Positions 23,290 through 32,689 of a stretch of 64,000 nt of DNA are shown piece after piece. Below the pieces are notes generated by a model. The model was not told the DNA's origin, ran no database searches, and was given only the letters and a program-made list of their open reading frames with translations. How positions within the stretch are numbered: the first letter of the stretch is position 1; each line of letters begins with the position of its first letter. The stretch is from Aureimonas sp. AU12 (GTDB taxonomy: Bacteria; Pseudomonadota; Alphaproteobacteria; Rhizobiales; Rhizobiaceae), in assembly GCF_001463705.1 (NCBI RefSeq), contig NZ_BBWH01000039.1, forward strand, positions 1 through 64,000, given 5' to 3'. The position numbers and the translations under genes were made by a program.

Positions 23290-23964
23290 ATGCGCATGCT
23301 TCTCGTCGAGGACAATGAAGGCCTCGGCGACGCCGTGAACCGGCATCTGCGCAATGCCGGCCATTCCGTCGAATGGGTGCGGTCAGGCGAGGACGCGCTG
23401 GAGGCCTGCGCCCATGAGCGCTTCGACGCCGTCATCCTCGATTTGACGCTGCCCGGCCGCGACGGGCTGTCGGTGATCGCCGAGTTGCGGCGCGCCCGCT
23501 CGGCCGTGCCGGTGCTGGTGGTCACCGCGCGCTCGGAGATCGACGACAAGATCAGCCTCCTGGATCTCGGCGCCGACGACTATCTGGTGAAGCCGTTCGA
23601 CCTGCGAGAGCTCGAGGCCCGTCTGCGCGCGCTGCTGCGCCGTCCCGCCGGGCAGACCACGAGCGTCGGCGTCTTCGGTAATGTCGCCGTCGATCTCGCC
23701 GGCCATGCGGTGACGGTGGCGGGCCGCTCGGTGGATCTCGGCCGCCGCGAGTTCCGGCTGCTTGAGATCCTCCTCTCGCGGCCCGGCGCCGTCGTGCAGA
23801 AGGAGCAGCTGATGGCGCAGCTCTTCTCCTTCGACGAAATGGTTTCGACCAACGCGCTCGAACTCTACGTCTCGCGCCTGCGCCGCAAGCTGGAGGGCTC
23901 TTCCGTCGAGATCGGCACCGTGCGCGGCGCCGGCTATGTCGCGCGGGTCCGCGATGCCGGCTAG
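23290..23964 (+). CDS. tctD: response regulator, OmpR/TctD family
   Basis: The ATG at 23290 gives 224 residues. The receiver domain has acidic residues (LVEDNEG), the phospho-acceptor Asp in FDAVILDLTLPGRDG, and the conserved Lys in DDYLVKPFD. The C-terminal half is a winged-helix DNA-binding domain ending with LYVSRLRRKLEGS and VRGAGYV. It should be phosphorylated by the kinase encoded in the overlapping gene. It is expected to control tctCBA as in TctD/TctE systems. The start codon has no strong Shine-Dalgarno sequence. Confidence 0.92.
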   Translation: MRMLLVEDNEGLGDAVNRHLRNAGHSVEWVRSGEDALEACAHERFDAVILDLTLPGRDGLSVIAELRRARSAVPVLVVTARSEIDDKISLLDLGADDYLVKPFDLRELEARLRALLRRPAGQTTSVGVFGNVAVDLAGHAVTVAGRSVDLGRREFRLLEILLSRPGAVVQKEQLMAQLFSFDEMVSTNALELYVSRLRRKLEGSSVEIGTVRGAGYVARVRDAG

Positions 23965-26464
23965 GGCGGTGTCGATCCGCCGGCGCATCCTCGTCGCCGC
24001 GACGGGGCTGCTCCTCCTCGCCGCGCTCGCGCTCGTCGCCTTCATCGGCGACTATGCCGCCCGCGCCTCGGACCGCGCCTTCGACCGCCTGCTCGCGGCC
24101 TCCGCGCTCACCATCGCCGGCGCCGTGCAGCTTGAAGAGGGCACGGTGACGGTGGAGCTGCCGCTCGCGTCCTTCGCCATGTTCTCGGGGCAGGACCGGA
24201 TCTTCTATTCGGTGAAGGCCCCCTCTGGCGCGGAGGTCACAGGCTACGGCGACCTCGCGGGCGCCCTGCCGCCGGCCGCCGACGACGACGCCGTCTTCGC
24301 CGATCTCGCCTATCGCGGCGAGCCGGTGCGGGTCGCCAGCGTCGGGCGCCTCGTTTCCACCGCCGACGGCACGGGCTGGGTGACGATCCGCGTCGCCGAG
24401 ACGCGCGGCGAGCGCGACGCCCTGGCGCGCGAGATCTTCGGCAACGCCATCGTGCCCGTCCTGGCGATGACGGCGCTGGCGCTGGGGCTGCTCTGGTTCG
24501 GCATCGGCCGCGTCTTCGCCCCGCTCCTGTCGCTGGAGCGGCATCTGCGCTCACGCTCGCCAGACAATCTGGCGCCGGTCGACCTGCCGGCGCCGCTGGA
24601 GGTGGCCCAGCTCGTCGGCGCGCTCAACGGCTTCATGGCGCGCCTCGCGACGGCACGCGAGCGGCTGGAATCGCTCGTTGCCGAGGCGGCGCACGAGGTC
24701 CGCACCCCCCTCGCTTCGCTGCGGGCGCAGGCCGAGGTGGCGCGCGGCGAGCGCGACGTGGCGGCGCTCCGCCGACAGGTCGAGCGGATCCACGACGGCG
24801 CGGTGCAGGCGAGCCAGCTGGTGACGCAGCTCCTGATGGACGCGACGATCTCGCACCGGCTGGAGACGAGGGCGGCGAGCGCCCCGACCTCGCTCGCCGC
24901 CGCGCTGAGGGAGGTCGTTCAGCGCCTCGACCCCGATCTCGCCGACCGCGTGACGCTGCAAGCCGACCCGGCGGCGGCGGACCTGCGGCTCGACGCCGAC
25001 CGCGTGGTCCTTCGCGAGATGCTGCGCAATCTCGTCGACAATGCCCTGCGCTACAGCGACGGCCCCGTCGATCTCGACGTGGCGACGACGCCGGGCGGCC
25101 TCGTCGAAATCCGCGTCGGCGACCGAGGCCCGGGCATCAGCGACGCCGAGAGGCCGCTCGTCTTCGAGCGCTTCCGGCGCGGCGCGGCGTCGGCCGGTAT
25201 CGCCGGCTCCGGCCTCGGCCTGCCGATCGTGGCGCGCGTCGTGGCGGCGCAGGGCGGCACGATCGCGCTGGAAGACCGGCCGGGCGGCGGGCTGACGGTT
25301 CGCCTGCGCCTGCCCCTGTCGGCCGAGCCGGCGGAGCGGCGGGCGCGTCCGATGGCGGCAGCGCTCGGGATCTTGGCCGTGGTGCTGGCAGGCGCCATTT
25401 CGCCGCCGACGCCCGCCCACGCGGCCGAAACCTTCTATCCCGCGCCGGACGGCACCCCCCGTGAGGTGCTGCACATCGCCGGCACCACCGACACGCCGCT
25501 CTTCGCCCCGCTCGCACAAGGCTTCCAGCGCACACGTCCGGACGTCGCGATCGCCTACGAGGAGGGCGACACGCTGCCGATCTTCGAGCGCTTCGTCGCC
25601 GGGGGATCGCCGGTTCCCGACATCCTGATGAGTTCGGCCGCCGACCTGCAGGTCAAGCTCGTCAACGACGGCCACGCGCGCCGCTACGCCTCGCCTGCCG
25701 TGGCGGCGATCCCGCCCTGGGCGACCTGGCGTTCCGAGGTTTTCGGCTTCTCCTTCGAGCCGGCCGTGATCGTCTACAACACGGCGAGCCTTGCCGAGAG
25801 CGAGGTGCCGCGCACTCACCTGGAACTCGCCGAACTGCTCGAGCGCGAGGCGTCGCGCTTTCGCGGCCGGGTCGCCACCTACGACGTCGCGCGCAGCGGC
25901 GTCGGCTATCTCCTGGCCGCGCAGGACCAGGCGATCTCGTCCTATTTCTGGCGTCTCGCCAGCGCCTTCGGGCGCACCGACGTGCGCCTCAGCGGATCGA
26001 GCCCGGCCATTCTCGACGGCCTCGCCACCGGCGAATTCGCCATCGGCTACAACATCCTGGGATCCTACGCCTTCGCCCGCCAGCAGGCCGGCGCGCCGAT
26101 CGGCATCGTGGTGCCCGACGACTACGTGCTCGTGCTCACCCGCTCCATGCTCATTCCACAGGGCGCGCCGCGCCCGGATCTTGCCGAAGCGTTCCTCGAC
26201 TTCACGCTCTCGCCGGCCGGACAGTCGATCCTCGCTGGCGCCGCCGCGCTCGGATCGGTGGTGCCGGGCTCGGCCGGTCGCTGGACGAGCGAGAGCATCG
26301 CGGCGCTCGGTCGCGGCGCGGTGCAGCCGATCGCGCTCAGCCCCTCGCTGCTCGTCGGCCTCGACCGGCAGCGCCGCGCCCGCTTCCTCGACACCTGGCA
26401 CGAGATCGTCTCGCCCCGCGTGCCCGACCCGCCGGGAGCCGACGCACCGCCCGTTCGCCCGTGA
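23954..26464 (+). CDS. TctE-like sensor histidine kinase fused to a periplasmic solute-binding protein
   Basis: This is one uninterrupted 836-residue frame. Residues 12-35 form transmembrane helix 1, about 36-165 a periplasmic sensor, and 166-187 helix 2. A HAMP-like region and HisKA domain (phospho-acceptor H247 in HEVRTPLASL) follow, then an ATPase domain with the N box near N363, DRGPG and GSGLGLP. Where a kinase normally ends (about residue 456), the chain continues. A third hydrophobic segment (467-485, MAAALGILAVVLAGAIS) is followed by an Ala-X-Ala site and about 345 residues of extracellular solute-binding protein (VLHIAGTTDTPLFAPLAQGF onwards; FbpA/PgtC-like). The topology is consistent: kinase inside, binding protein tethered outside. 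The gene overlaps tctD by 11 bases. The ATG at 25352 could also give a free, secreted binding protein. Confidence 0.88.
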   Translation: MPARAVSIRRRILVAATGLLLLAALALVAFIGDYAARASDRAFDRLLAASALTIAGAVQLEEGTVTVELPLASFAMFSGQDRIFYSVKAPSGAEVTGYGDLAGALPPAADDDAVFADLAYRGEPVRVASVGRLVSTADGTGWVTIRVAETRGERDALAREIFGNAIVPVLAMTALALGLLWFGIGRVFAPLLSLERHLRSRSPDNLAPVDLPAPLEVAQLVGALNGFMARLATARERLESLVAEAAHEVRTPLASLRAQAEVARGERDVAALRRQVERIHDGAVQASQLVTQLLMDATISHRLETRAASAPTSLAAALREVVQRLDPDLADRVTLQADPAAADLRLDADRVVLREMLRNLVDNALRYSDGPVDLDVATTPGGLVEIRVGDRGPGISDAERPLVFERFRRGAASAGIAGSGLGLPIVARVVAAQGGTIALEDRPGGGLTVRLRLPLSAEPAERRARPMAAALGILAVVLAGAISPPTPAHAAETFYPAPDGTPREVLHIAGTTDTPLFAPLAQGFQRTRPDVAIAYEEGDTLPIFERFVAGGSPVPDILMSSAADLQVKLVNDGHARRYASPAVAAIPPWATWRSEVFGFSFEPAVIVYNTASLAESEVPRTHLELAELLEREASRFRGRVATYDVARSGVGYLLAAQDQAISSYFWRLASAFGRTDVRLSGSSPAILDGLATGEFAIGYNILGSYAFARQQAGAPIGIVVPDDYVLVLTRSMLIPQGAPRPDLAEAFLDFTLSPAGQSILAGAAALGSVVPGSAGRWTSESIAALGRGAVQPIALSPSLLVGLDRQRRARFLDTWHEIVSPRVPDPPGADAPPVRP

Positions 26465-26701
26465 CAGGTTTTTGACAGGTCCGCCGCGCTAGGGTCGCGC
26501 CCGACGGCCGGGAGGCTTGGCGAGCAGTCATGGAACGAGGGCAATGCGGCTTTCACCCGAAGGGGTTGGGGCCGCTCCGGTGCGGAAAGGTCTGGAGGGA
26601 TCGTCCGCAGCGGTTTACCCGATCATTCGTTCGTGGTCTCTTCACGCGATGACTCCGCCGTTCAACGAATATCGGCGTAGCCATTCCTCGGGAGGACCAC
26701 C
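26465..26701. other. leader region of tctCBA
   Basis: This 237-base non-coding gap probably holds the TctD-controlled promoter of tctC. The direct repeat tgacaggt occurs twice near 26461-26482. I saw no clear palindrome or standard -35/-10 pair. Confidence 0.4.
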
Positions 26702-27658
26702 ATGAAGACCCTATTGCTCGGCGCCATCTTCGCCGCCGGCCTCGTTTCCACGAGCGCTTTCGCCCAGACCGCCAGCTATGAAATCATGGCGCCGGCCTCG
26801 CCGGGCGGCGGCTGGGACCAGACGGCCCGCGCCATGCAGAACGTCATGCAGGAAGCCAAGATCGCCGGCGACGTGCAGGTGGTCAACGTTCCCGGCGCCG
26901 GCGGCACGATCGGCCTCGCCCAGTTCGTCTCCGCCAAGTCCGGCAATCCGGAAGCCCTGCTCGTCGGCGGCTACGTGATGGTCGGCGCGATCCTCACGAA
27001 CAACTCCCCCGTCAGCCTCGACGACGTGACGCCGATCGCGCGCCTCACCGGCGAAACCGAGGCCGTCGTGGTGCCGGCCGCATCGCCGTTCCAGACGATC
27101 GGCGACCTCGTCACCGCGATGAAGGCCGATCCCGGCGCGGTGGCGATCGCCGGCGGCTCGGCCGGCGGCACCGACCACATCGCGGCCGGCCTCATCGCGC
27201 AGGCCGCCGGCGTCGATCCCAAGCTGATCAACTACATCGCCTTCTCGGGCGGCGGCGAAGCGCTCGCCGCGATCCTCGGCCAGCAGGTCGCGGCCGGCAT
27301 TTCCGGTTACGGCGAGTTCGAGTCGCAGATCAAGGCCGGCACGCTGCGCCTCCTCGCCACCACGGGCGACGAGAAGGTGCCAGGCACCGAAGCCCCGACG
27401 CTGAAGGAAGCCGGGCTCGACGTCTCGCTGCAGAATTGGCGCATGGTCGCCGCCGCGCCCGGCATCTCGGCCGAGCAGCAGGCCGCCATTACGGCCGACA
27501 TGGAGAAGCTCTCGAAGTCGCCGGAGTGGCAGGCCGTGCTCGAGCGCAACAACTGGCAGGACACGTTCCTCGCTGGCGACGCGTTCAAGACCGAGTTGGC
27601 CAAGAACGTCACCGACACGAAGGCGGTCCTCACCGCGATCGGCCTCGTTCAGCAATGA
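26702..27658 (+). CDS. tctC: tripartite tricarboxylate transporter substrate-binding protein TctC
   Basis: This 318-residue periplasmic receptor (Bug family) has a signal peptide ([18 protein letters not shown]). The family motifs are [13 protein letters not shown] near the N-terminus and [13 protein letters not shown]. It captures a carboxylate for the TctA/TctB permease. A strong GGGAGGA lies before the ATG. The stop overlaps tctB as ATGA. The ligand could be citrate, another di/tricarboxylate or a different acid. The sequence does not settle this. Confidence 0.93.
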   Translation: MKTLLLGAIFAAGLVSTSAFAQTASYEIMAPASPGGGWDQTARAMQNVMQEAKIAGDVQVVNVPGAGGTIGLAQFVSAKSGNPEALLVGGYVMVGAILTNNSPVSLDDVTPIARLTGETEAVVVPAASPFQTIGDLVTAMKADPGAVAIAGGSAGGTDHIAAGLIAQAAGVDPKLINYIAFSGGGEALAAILGQQVAAGISGYGEFESQIKAGTLRLLATTGDEKVPGTEAPTLKEAGLDVSLQNWRMVAAAPGISAEQQAAITADMEKLSKSPEWQAVLERNNWQDTFLAGDAFKTELAKNVTDTKAVLTAIGLVQQ

Positions 27659-28155
27659 GCGAGCGGCTCGACCAGGAGATCCAGCATCGCCGCCCCGATC
27701 GGGCGGCGATGGCCATCGGCGTGGCGCTCGGCGTTCTCGGGCTGCTCGTCGGCTGGGACGCGAGCCATGTCGGCGGCGGCGCCTATGCCCGCGTCGGCCC
27801 GGCGACCTTTCCCTATGTGATCGCCCTCGCCCTCGTCGGCCTCTCGGTCTGGACCGTGATCGAAGCCTGGCGCGGCAAGTTTCCCGAGCGCGACCACGAC
27901 GAGATCGGCCCGATCATCTGGATCGTCGGCGGCCTCTCGGCACAGCTGATCCTCCTCAACACCGCCGGCTTCGCGATCGCCACCGGGCTTCTCTTCGCCG
28001 CGACGGCGCGGGCCTTCGGCAAGCGCGAACTCTGGATGACGATCCCGATCGGCATCCTTCTCAGCCTCGGCATCTGGCTGGTCTTCACGCAGGTCCTGCG
28101 GCTCGCCCTGCCCCGTGGTCCGCTGGAAAACCTCGTCCTCGGCCTGTTCACCTGA
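27655..28155 (+). CDS. tctB: tripartite tricarboxylate transporter small membrane subunit TctB
   Basis: This 166-residue protein has about four transmembrane segments and an RVGPATFPYVIALALVGLSV stretch typical of TctB. The ATG overlaps the tctC stop. The function of TctB within the permease is poorly understood but it is essential in characterised systems. A gap of 98 bases separates it from tctA, with no promoter evident. Confidence 0.92.
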   Translation: MSERLDQEIQHRRPDRAAMAIGVALGVLGLLVGWDASHVGGGAYARVGPATFPYVIALALVGLSVWTVIEAWRGKFPERDHDEIGPIIWIVGGLSAQLILLNTAGFAIATGLLFAATARAFGKRELWMTIPIGILLSLGIWLVFTQVLRLALPRGPLENLVLGLFT

Positions 28156-28253
28156 GACTGCCGGCGCCCCGGCCCGTCCGGAGCCCCGCCTGCCTTCCCG
28201 TTCCGTCCGGTGCGCGCGCCGGTCGCGTTCCCTCCTGACGACGGGTCCAGCCC

Positions 28254-29864
28254 ATGGATACATTCGCACTGCTCGGGCAAGGCCTCCTGACGGCCGCCCA
28301 GCCGATGAACCTTCTCTACGCGCTGATCGGCGTGACGCTCGGCACCGCCGTCGGCGTGCTGCCCGGCATCGGCCCGGCGCTGACGGTGGCGCTGCTGCTG
28401 CCCGTCACCTACCAGCTCGACGCGGCCGGCTCGCTCATCATGTTCGCCGGCATCTACTACGGCGGCATGTACGGCGGTTCGACGACCTCGATCCTCCTCA
28501 ACACGCCCGGTGAGAGCGCCTCGATCATCACCGCGCTCGAGGGCAACAAGATGGCCCGCGCGGGCCGAGGCGGCCCCGCGCTCGCCACCGCCGCCATCGG
28601 CTCCTTCGTCGCCGGCTTGATTGCGACGCTGGGTCTGGCCTTCCTCGCGCCCGTCATCGTCTCCTTCGCGCTCTCCTTCGGCCCGGCCGAGTATTTCGCG
28701 CTGATGATCCTCGCCTTCGTCACCGTCTCGGCCGCCTTCGGCGACTCGGCGCTGCGGGGCCTGACCTCGCTGGCGCTCGGCCTGACGCTCGGCCTCGTCG
28801 GCATCGACCTGCAGACGGGACAAGCCCGCCTCACCCTGACGGCGGCCGCCAAGACCTTCCGCACGCTGGCCGCCGATCCCACCGCGGCGCTGGCGCCGGT
28901 CTACGGCGCGTTCGCCTCCTTCTTCGGCGGCATCTCGGCCAATCTCCTCGACGGCATCGAAGTGACGACGCTGGCCGTGGCGCTCTTCGCCATCGGCGAG
29001 GCGCTCGTCGTGGCAGCGGCCGGCGCGCGCATGCCCGACAAGATCGAGGCGGTGAAGGGTTCGCTCTGGATGACGAAGGAGGACTGGAAGCGGTCCTGGA
29101 AGCCCTGGCTGCGCGGCACGGCGGTCGGTTTTCCGATCGGCGCGATGCCGGCCGGCGGCGCCGAGATCGGCACCTTCCTCTCCTATTCGATGGAAAAGAG
29201 CCTGTCGAAACACCCGGAAGAGTTTGGCCACGGTGCCATCGAGGGCGTCGCGGGACCGGAGGCCGCCAACAACGCCTCGGCCGCCGGCACGCTCGTGCCG
29301 CTGCTGACGCTGGGCCTGCCGACCTCGGCGACCGCCGCGATCATGCTCGCCGCGTTCCAGCAGTTCGGACTGCAGCCCGGTCCGCTCCTCTTCATCACAT
29401 CGCCGCAGATCGTCTGGGGCCTCGTCGCCAGCCTTCTCATCGCCAACCTGATGCTGGTGGTGCTCAACCTGCCGTTGATCGGTCTGTGGGTGCGCTTGCT
29501 GACGATCCCGCGCCCCTGGCTCTATGCGGGCATCCTCGTCTTCGCGACGCTGGGCTGCATCGGCGCCAACCCGTCCTCGGTCGAACTCGGCATGCTGCTC
29601 GCCTTCGGTCTGCTCGGCTACATGCTCCGTCGCTTCGGCTATCCGATCGCGCCGGTGGTGGTCGGCCTGATCCTCGGGCCGATGGCCGAGCAGCAGCTGC
29701 GCCGGGCCCTGGCGATCAGCCAGGGCGATCCGAGCGTGCTGGTGCATTCCTGGCTGGCCATCGCGCTGCTGACGCTCGCCGCGCTGGCGCTGTTCGTGCC
29801 GATGATCCTGCGGGCCCGCGGACGCGGCAAGCTTCTCGCCGCCATGGCGTCCGACGAGGACTGA
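28254..29864 (+). CDS. tctA: tripartite tricarboxylate transporter large permease TctA
   Basis: This 536-residue membrane permease has about 12 helices and the family signatures [37 protein letters not shown] and [17 protein letters not shown]. It is the transport channel of the Tct system. The ribosome binding site is weak. The start was chosen because TctA proteins begin just before the first helix. A strong terminator follows at 29912. Confidence 0.94.
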   Translation: MDTFALLGQGLLTAAQPMNLLYALIGVTLGTAVGVLPGIGPALTVALLLPVTYQLDAAGSLIMFAGIYYGGMYGGSTTSILLNTPGESASIITALEGNKMARAGRGGPALATAAIGSFVAGLIATLGLAFLAPVIVSFALSFGPAEYFALMILAFVTVSAAFGDSALRGLTSLALGLTLGLVGIDLQTGQARLTLTAAAKTFRTLAADPTAALAPVYGAFASFFGGISANLLDGIEVTTLAVALFAIGEALVVAAAGARMPDKIEAVKGSLWMTKEDWKRSWKPWLRGTAVGFPIGAMPAGGAEIGTFLSYSMEKSLSKHPEEFGHGAIEGVAGPEAANNASAAGTLVPLLTLGLPTSATAAIMLAAFQQFGLQPGPLLFITSPQIVWGLVASLLIANLMLVVLNLPLIGLWVRLLTIPRPWLYAGILVFATLGCIGANPSSVELGMLLAFGLLGYMLRRFGYPIAPVVVGLILGPMAEQQLRRALAISQGDPSVLVHSWLAIALLTLAALALFVPMILRARGRGKLLAAMASDED

Positions 29865-29911
29865 CCGCAGGCGACGAAGTCGGCTATCGACCGGCTATCG
29901 AAACGCAAAAA

Positions 29912-29942
29912 GGGACGGTCGCCGAGCGACCGTCCCTTTTTT
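29912..29942 (+). terminator. Rho-independent terminator after tctA
   Basis: A perfect 11-base stem (29912-29922 with 29926-29936), three-base loop cga, then a run of six T. A-residues precede the stem, so it could also stop transcription from the minus strand. Confidence 0.93.
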
Positions 29943-29975
29943 ATTTACGACTCCTAACGCGGAGCCCCCGATCCT

Positions 29976-30155
29976 TCAGCCCTGGCTGATGCCATAGAAG
30001 GCGTCCGCGTCGATGCCGGCGGCCTTCAGGGCCGAGCGGGACGGACGCTTGCCGGCCTCGGCGGCCGCGGCGCAGGATGCAACGCCGCCAAACGTGTCGG
30101 TGAAGGAGCGGATCTGGCGGCCGAACTGGCGAAAGCGGCTGGGCTGGGTGGTCAT
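29976..30155 (-). CDS. small conserved-looking protein of 59 residues, unknown function
   Basis: An ATG at 30155 is preceded by AAAGGA at good spacing. The frame encodes MTTQPSRFRQFGRQIRSF and ends ...FYGISQG. It has one Cys, a basic amphipathic N-terminus and a second half (RPSRSALKAAGIDADAF) resembling small alphaproteobacterial proteins that end in a helix followed by a G-x-D/N-x-x-A-F motif. There is no signal peptide or membrane segment. It is divergent from the AI-2E family gene. I cannot assign a role. Confidence 0.65.
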   Translation of the reverse strand: MTTQPSRFRQFGRQIRSFTDTFGGVASCAAAAEAGKRPSRSALKAAGIDADAFYGISQG

Positions 30156-30437
30156 CGGGTGAATCCTTTGGGTCGCTGGTCTTCGTTGACCTCAAGATGG
30201 TCGCTTGCTCCTCAGATCGGAAGTCGGGAAACTGCCGGCCCTGCCATGCACCTTGCGCATGTCTCATCGGTTTCGTTGGTAAAGGACGGGTTGCCGTCGC
30301 AGCTCATACAATGGGCACAGCGGCCACTCCGTCGCCTTCCGGCGAATTTGATGACATCGGTTGGAACCTTGGGGGAGGACGCGCGCTTACGAGCGGGGAT
30401 GTGCAGCCTGAGGCTGCGAAGGTGCTGGAGTCGGGTC

Positions 30438-32423
30438 TTGGATATCGTCACCTCGCAGATGCTGCGCCGCGCGCTGCCGCTGTTCACGGCGCTTGCCGTC
30501 AGCGTCCTCATCCTCACCGTCTCTTCGATCCTCTATCTCGGCCGCGAGATCTTCGTTCCCTTCGCGCTGGGGATTCTTCTCTCGTTCATTCTGGCGCCGA
30601 TCGTCATCGGGTTGCAGCGGATGCGGGTGCCGCGCATCCTTGCGATTTCCGGCGCGATCACCTTCGCCTCCGTGGTGATCCTGGCGCTGGGCTTCGTCAT
30701 CGCCATGCAGGTCACCTCGCTCGTCGGCGAGATCCCGTCCTACCGCATCACGGTGCAGCAGAAGCTCGAGAACCTGTCGCAATCGGCGCAGGCACAGGGC
30801 GACGGTCCCTTCGCGCGCGCCGCGCGCGCCCTCGAAGACATGGCTGCCGACATCCAGCAGCTCGGCGCACCTGCGCCCGCCGAGACCACGGGCGCCGCTG
30901 CGCCGCGCGAGCCCATCCCCGTCGTCGTCCAGAGCGAGCAATCGATCATCGACACGGTGACCACCGTCGTCACGCCGCTGCTTCACCCCGCGGCGACGCT
31001 CGGCGTCGTCATTATCTTCGCGATCTTCATTCTCCTGCAGCGCGAGGACCTTCGAAACCGCTTCATCCGCCTCGCCGGCACCGACGATCTCCAGCAGACC
31101 ACCGCGGCGATCGACGATGCCGCCAAGCGCCTGTCGAAGCTTCTCCTGTTTCAGCTCGGCGTGAACACGGCCTTCGGCATCATCACCGGCTGCGGTCTCT
31201 GGTTGCTCGGTGTCCCCTCGCCGTTTCTCTGGGGCATTCTCGGCGGTATCTTGCGCTTCATCCCCTATGTCGGCGGCATCGTCGGCGCCGGCCTGCCGAT
31301 GCTGCTAGCCTTCGCGGTGGATCCCGGCTGGAGCATGGTGATCTGGACCGCCGTCCTCTTCCTCGGCGCCGAGGCCGTCCTCTCGAACGTCGTCGAGCCC
31401 GTGCTCTACGGTCACTCCACAGGCCTGTCGCCGGTGGCGATCCTCTTGGCCGCCACCGTCTGGGCGCTGCTTTGGGGTGCGGTCGGCCTCATTCTCGCGA
31501 CACCGCTGACGATCTGCCTCGTGGTGATGGGCCGCCACGTGCCGCGCCTCGCCTTCATCGACGTGATGTTCGGCGATCGACCCGCTCTCTCGCCGGCGCA
31601 GATTTTCTACCAGCGAATGCTGGCCGGAGCACCGCAGGAAGCGGCTGATCAGGCGCGCGAGTTCCTGCGCGAACGCGAGCTCGCGACCTATTACGACGAG
31701 GTGGCGCTCGAAGGATTACGCATCGCCCACGAGGATGTCGCACGCTTCGCCGTCAAGGACGATCGGCTCGATACGCTGAGAGCCTCGACCCTGGAGCTGG
31801 TGGACGATCTCGCCAACGTGCGCACGTCCGCCACCAAGCGCGGCTCCAAGCACCTGACGGCGGAAGCCGCCGCCGCCGTCGATGCGGCCGGCCCCGACCA
31901 GCAGATCACGCGCGTCGTGCAGCGCGCCGAGGATCTGAGGCCCGAATGGCGCGGCAAGACGCCGGTCATCTGCATCTCCGGCTTCAACGCACTCGATCAG
32001 GCGGTGACGGCGATGCTCTCGCAGGTGCTCGATCGGCATGGGCTGGGTTCGCGCCACGTCACGCTGCGGGAGTTGCAGGAAACGCCGCCGACGGCCGAGG
32101 ATGCACGCGAGGTCGCACTCGTCTGCCTGTCCTTCATCGAGCCGCTGTCGACCGTGCATTTGCGACAGGCGGTGCGTCGGGTTCACCGCGTGGCACCAAA
32201 GGCGCGCATCCTCGTCGGCATCTGGCGCCAGCGCGACCCCGCCATGCTGCGGGAGCTGAAACGCCGCGTTCATGCCGACGCACTCGTCACCACGCTGAAC
32301 TCGGCCCTGGCCGCGGCGCTCGAGATGTCGGGCCAGCGGATGGTTCCTGCTCCCAGCGCCGAGCCGAAGAAGCCGGACCCGGCCGATGCGACACGCGTCG
32401 AATCGGCGGCGGTGCCCGCCTGA
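30438..32423 (+). CDS. AI-2E family (PerM-like) transporter with cytoplasmic C-terminal domain
   Basis: I start at a TTG preceded by GGAG at 30427, giving 661 residues. The ATG at 30459 is the alternative. The longer upstream extension (from 30159) has no family character. Residues up to about 375 form the eight-helix UPF0118/AI-2E permease domain (GILLSFILAPIVIGLQ, GVPSPFLWGILGGILRFIPYVGG). The last 280 residues are soluble. They contain helical parts and a Rossmann-like segment (VICISGFNALDQAVTAMLSQVL to ARILVGIWR) that recalls cobalamin-binding or flavodoxin-like folds without the DxHxxG motif. The family includes exporters and Na+/H+ antiporters. The substrate here is unknown. Confidence 0.8.
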   Translation: MDIVTSQMLRRALPLFTALAVSVLILTVSSILYLGREIFVPFALGILLSFILAPIVIGLQRMRVPRILAISGAITFASVVILALGFVIAMQVTSLVGEIPSYRITVQQKLENLSQSAQAQGDGPFARAARALEDMAADIQQLGAPAPAETTGAAAPREPIPVVVQSEQSIIDTVTTVVTPLLHPAATLGVVIIFAIFILLQREDLRNRFIRLAGTDDLQQTTAAIDDAAKRLSKLLLFQLGVNTAFGIITGCGLWLLGVPSPFLWGILGGILRFIPYVGGIVGAGLPMLLAFAVDPGWSMVIWTAVLFLGAEAVLSNVVEPVLYGHSTGLSPVAILLAATVWALLWGAVGLILATPLTICLVVMGRHVPRLAFIDVMFGDRPALSPAQIFYQRMLAGAPQEAADQAREFLRERELATYYDEVALEGLRIAHEDVARFAVKDDRLDTLRASTLELVDDLANVRTSATKRGSKHLTAEAAAAVDAAGPDQQITRVVQRAEDLRPEWRGKTPVICISGFNALDQAVTAMLSQVLDRHGLGSRHVTLRELQETPPTAEDAREVALVCLSFIEPLSTVHLRQAVRRVHRVAPKARILVGIWRQRDPAMLRELKRRVHADALVTTLNSALAAALEMSGQRMVPAPSAEPKKPDPADATRVESAAVPA

Positions 32424-32689
32424 TCTGCCGCCTGACGGCGAGCGGCAATCGGTTGCCAGCTGTATCGTGGGGTCGGGCCGATCGCTCATACCGTCGCCAC
32501 GGATGCCGGATGGATCCATAGCGGCGACCCGGACCCTAATTCGGTCCCTTTCACCCCGCATGGGCAGGGCGGGACAGCGACGGGTGCGAATTCCAAATCT
32601 CTGTTGCGCACCAACCCTTTCGCATCGGGCCTGAGTGCGGGTAGATCGAGCGTTCCGTCGACGCGGCGCGTTCAGGGGAAGAATCGGGC

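Noticed and set aside
30159..30437. N-terminal extension of the AI-2E frame
   Set aside because: These 93 codons lie in the divergent intergenic region, lack membrane or family character, and a better start with a Shine-Dalgarno sequence lies at 30438.
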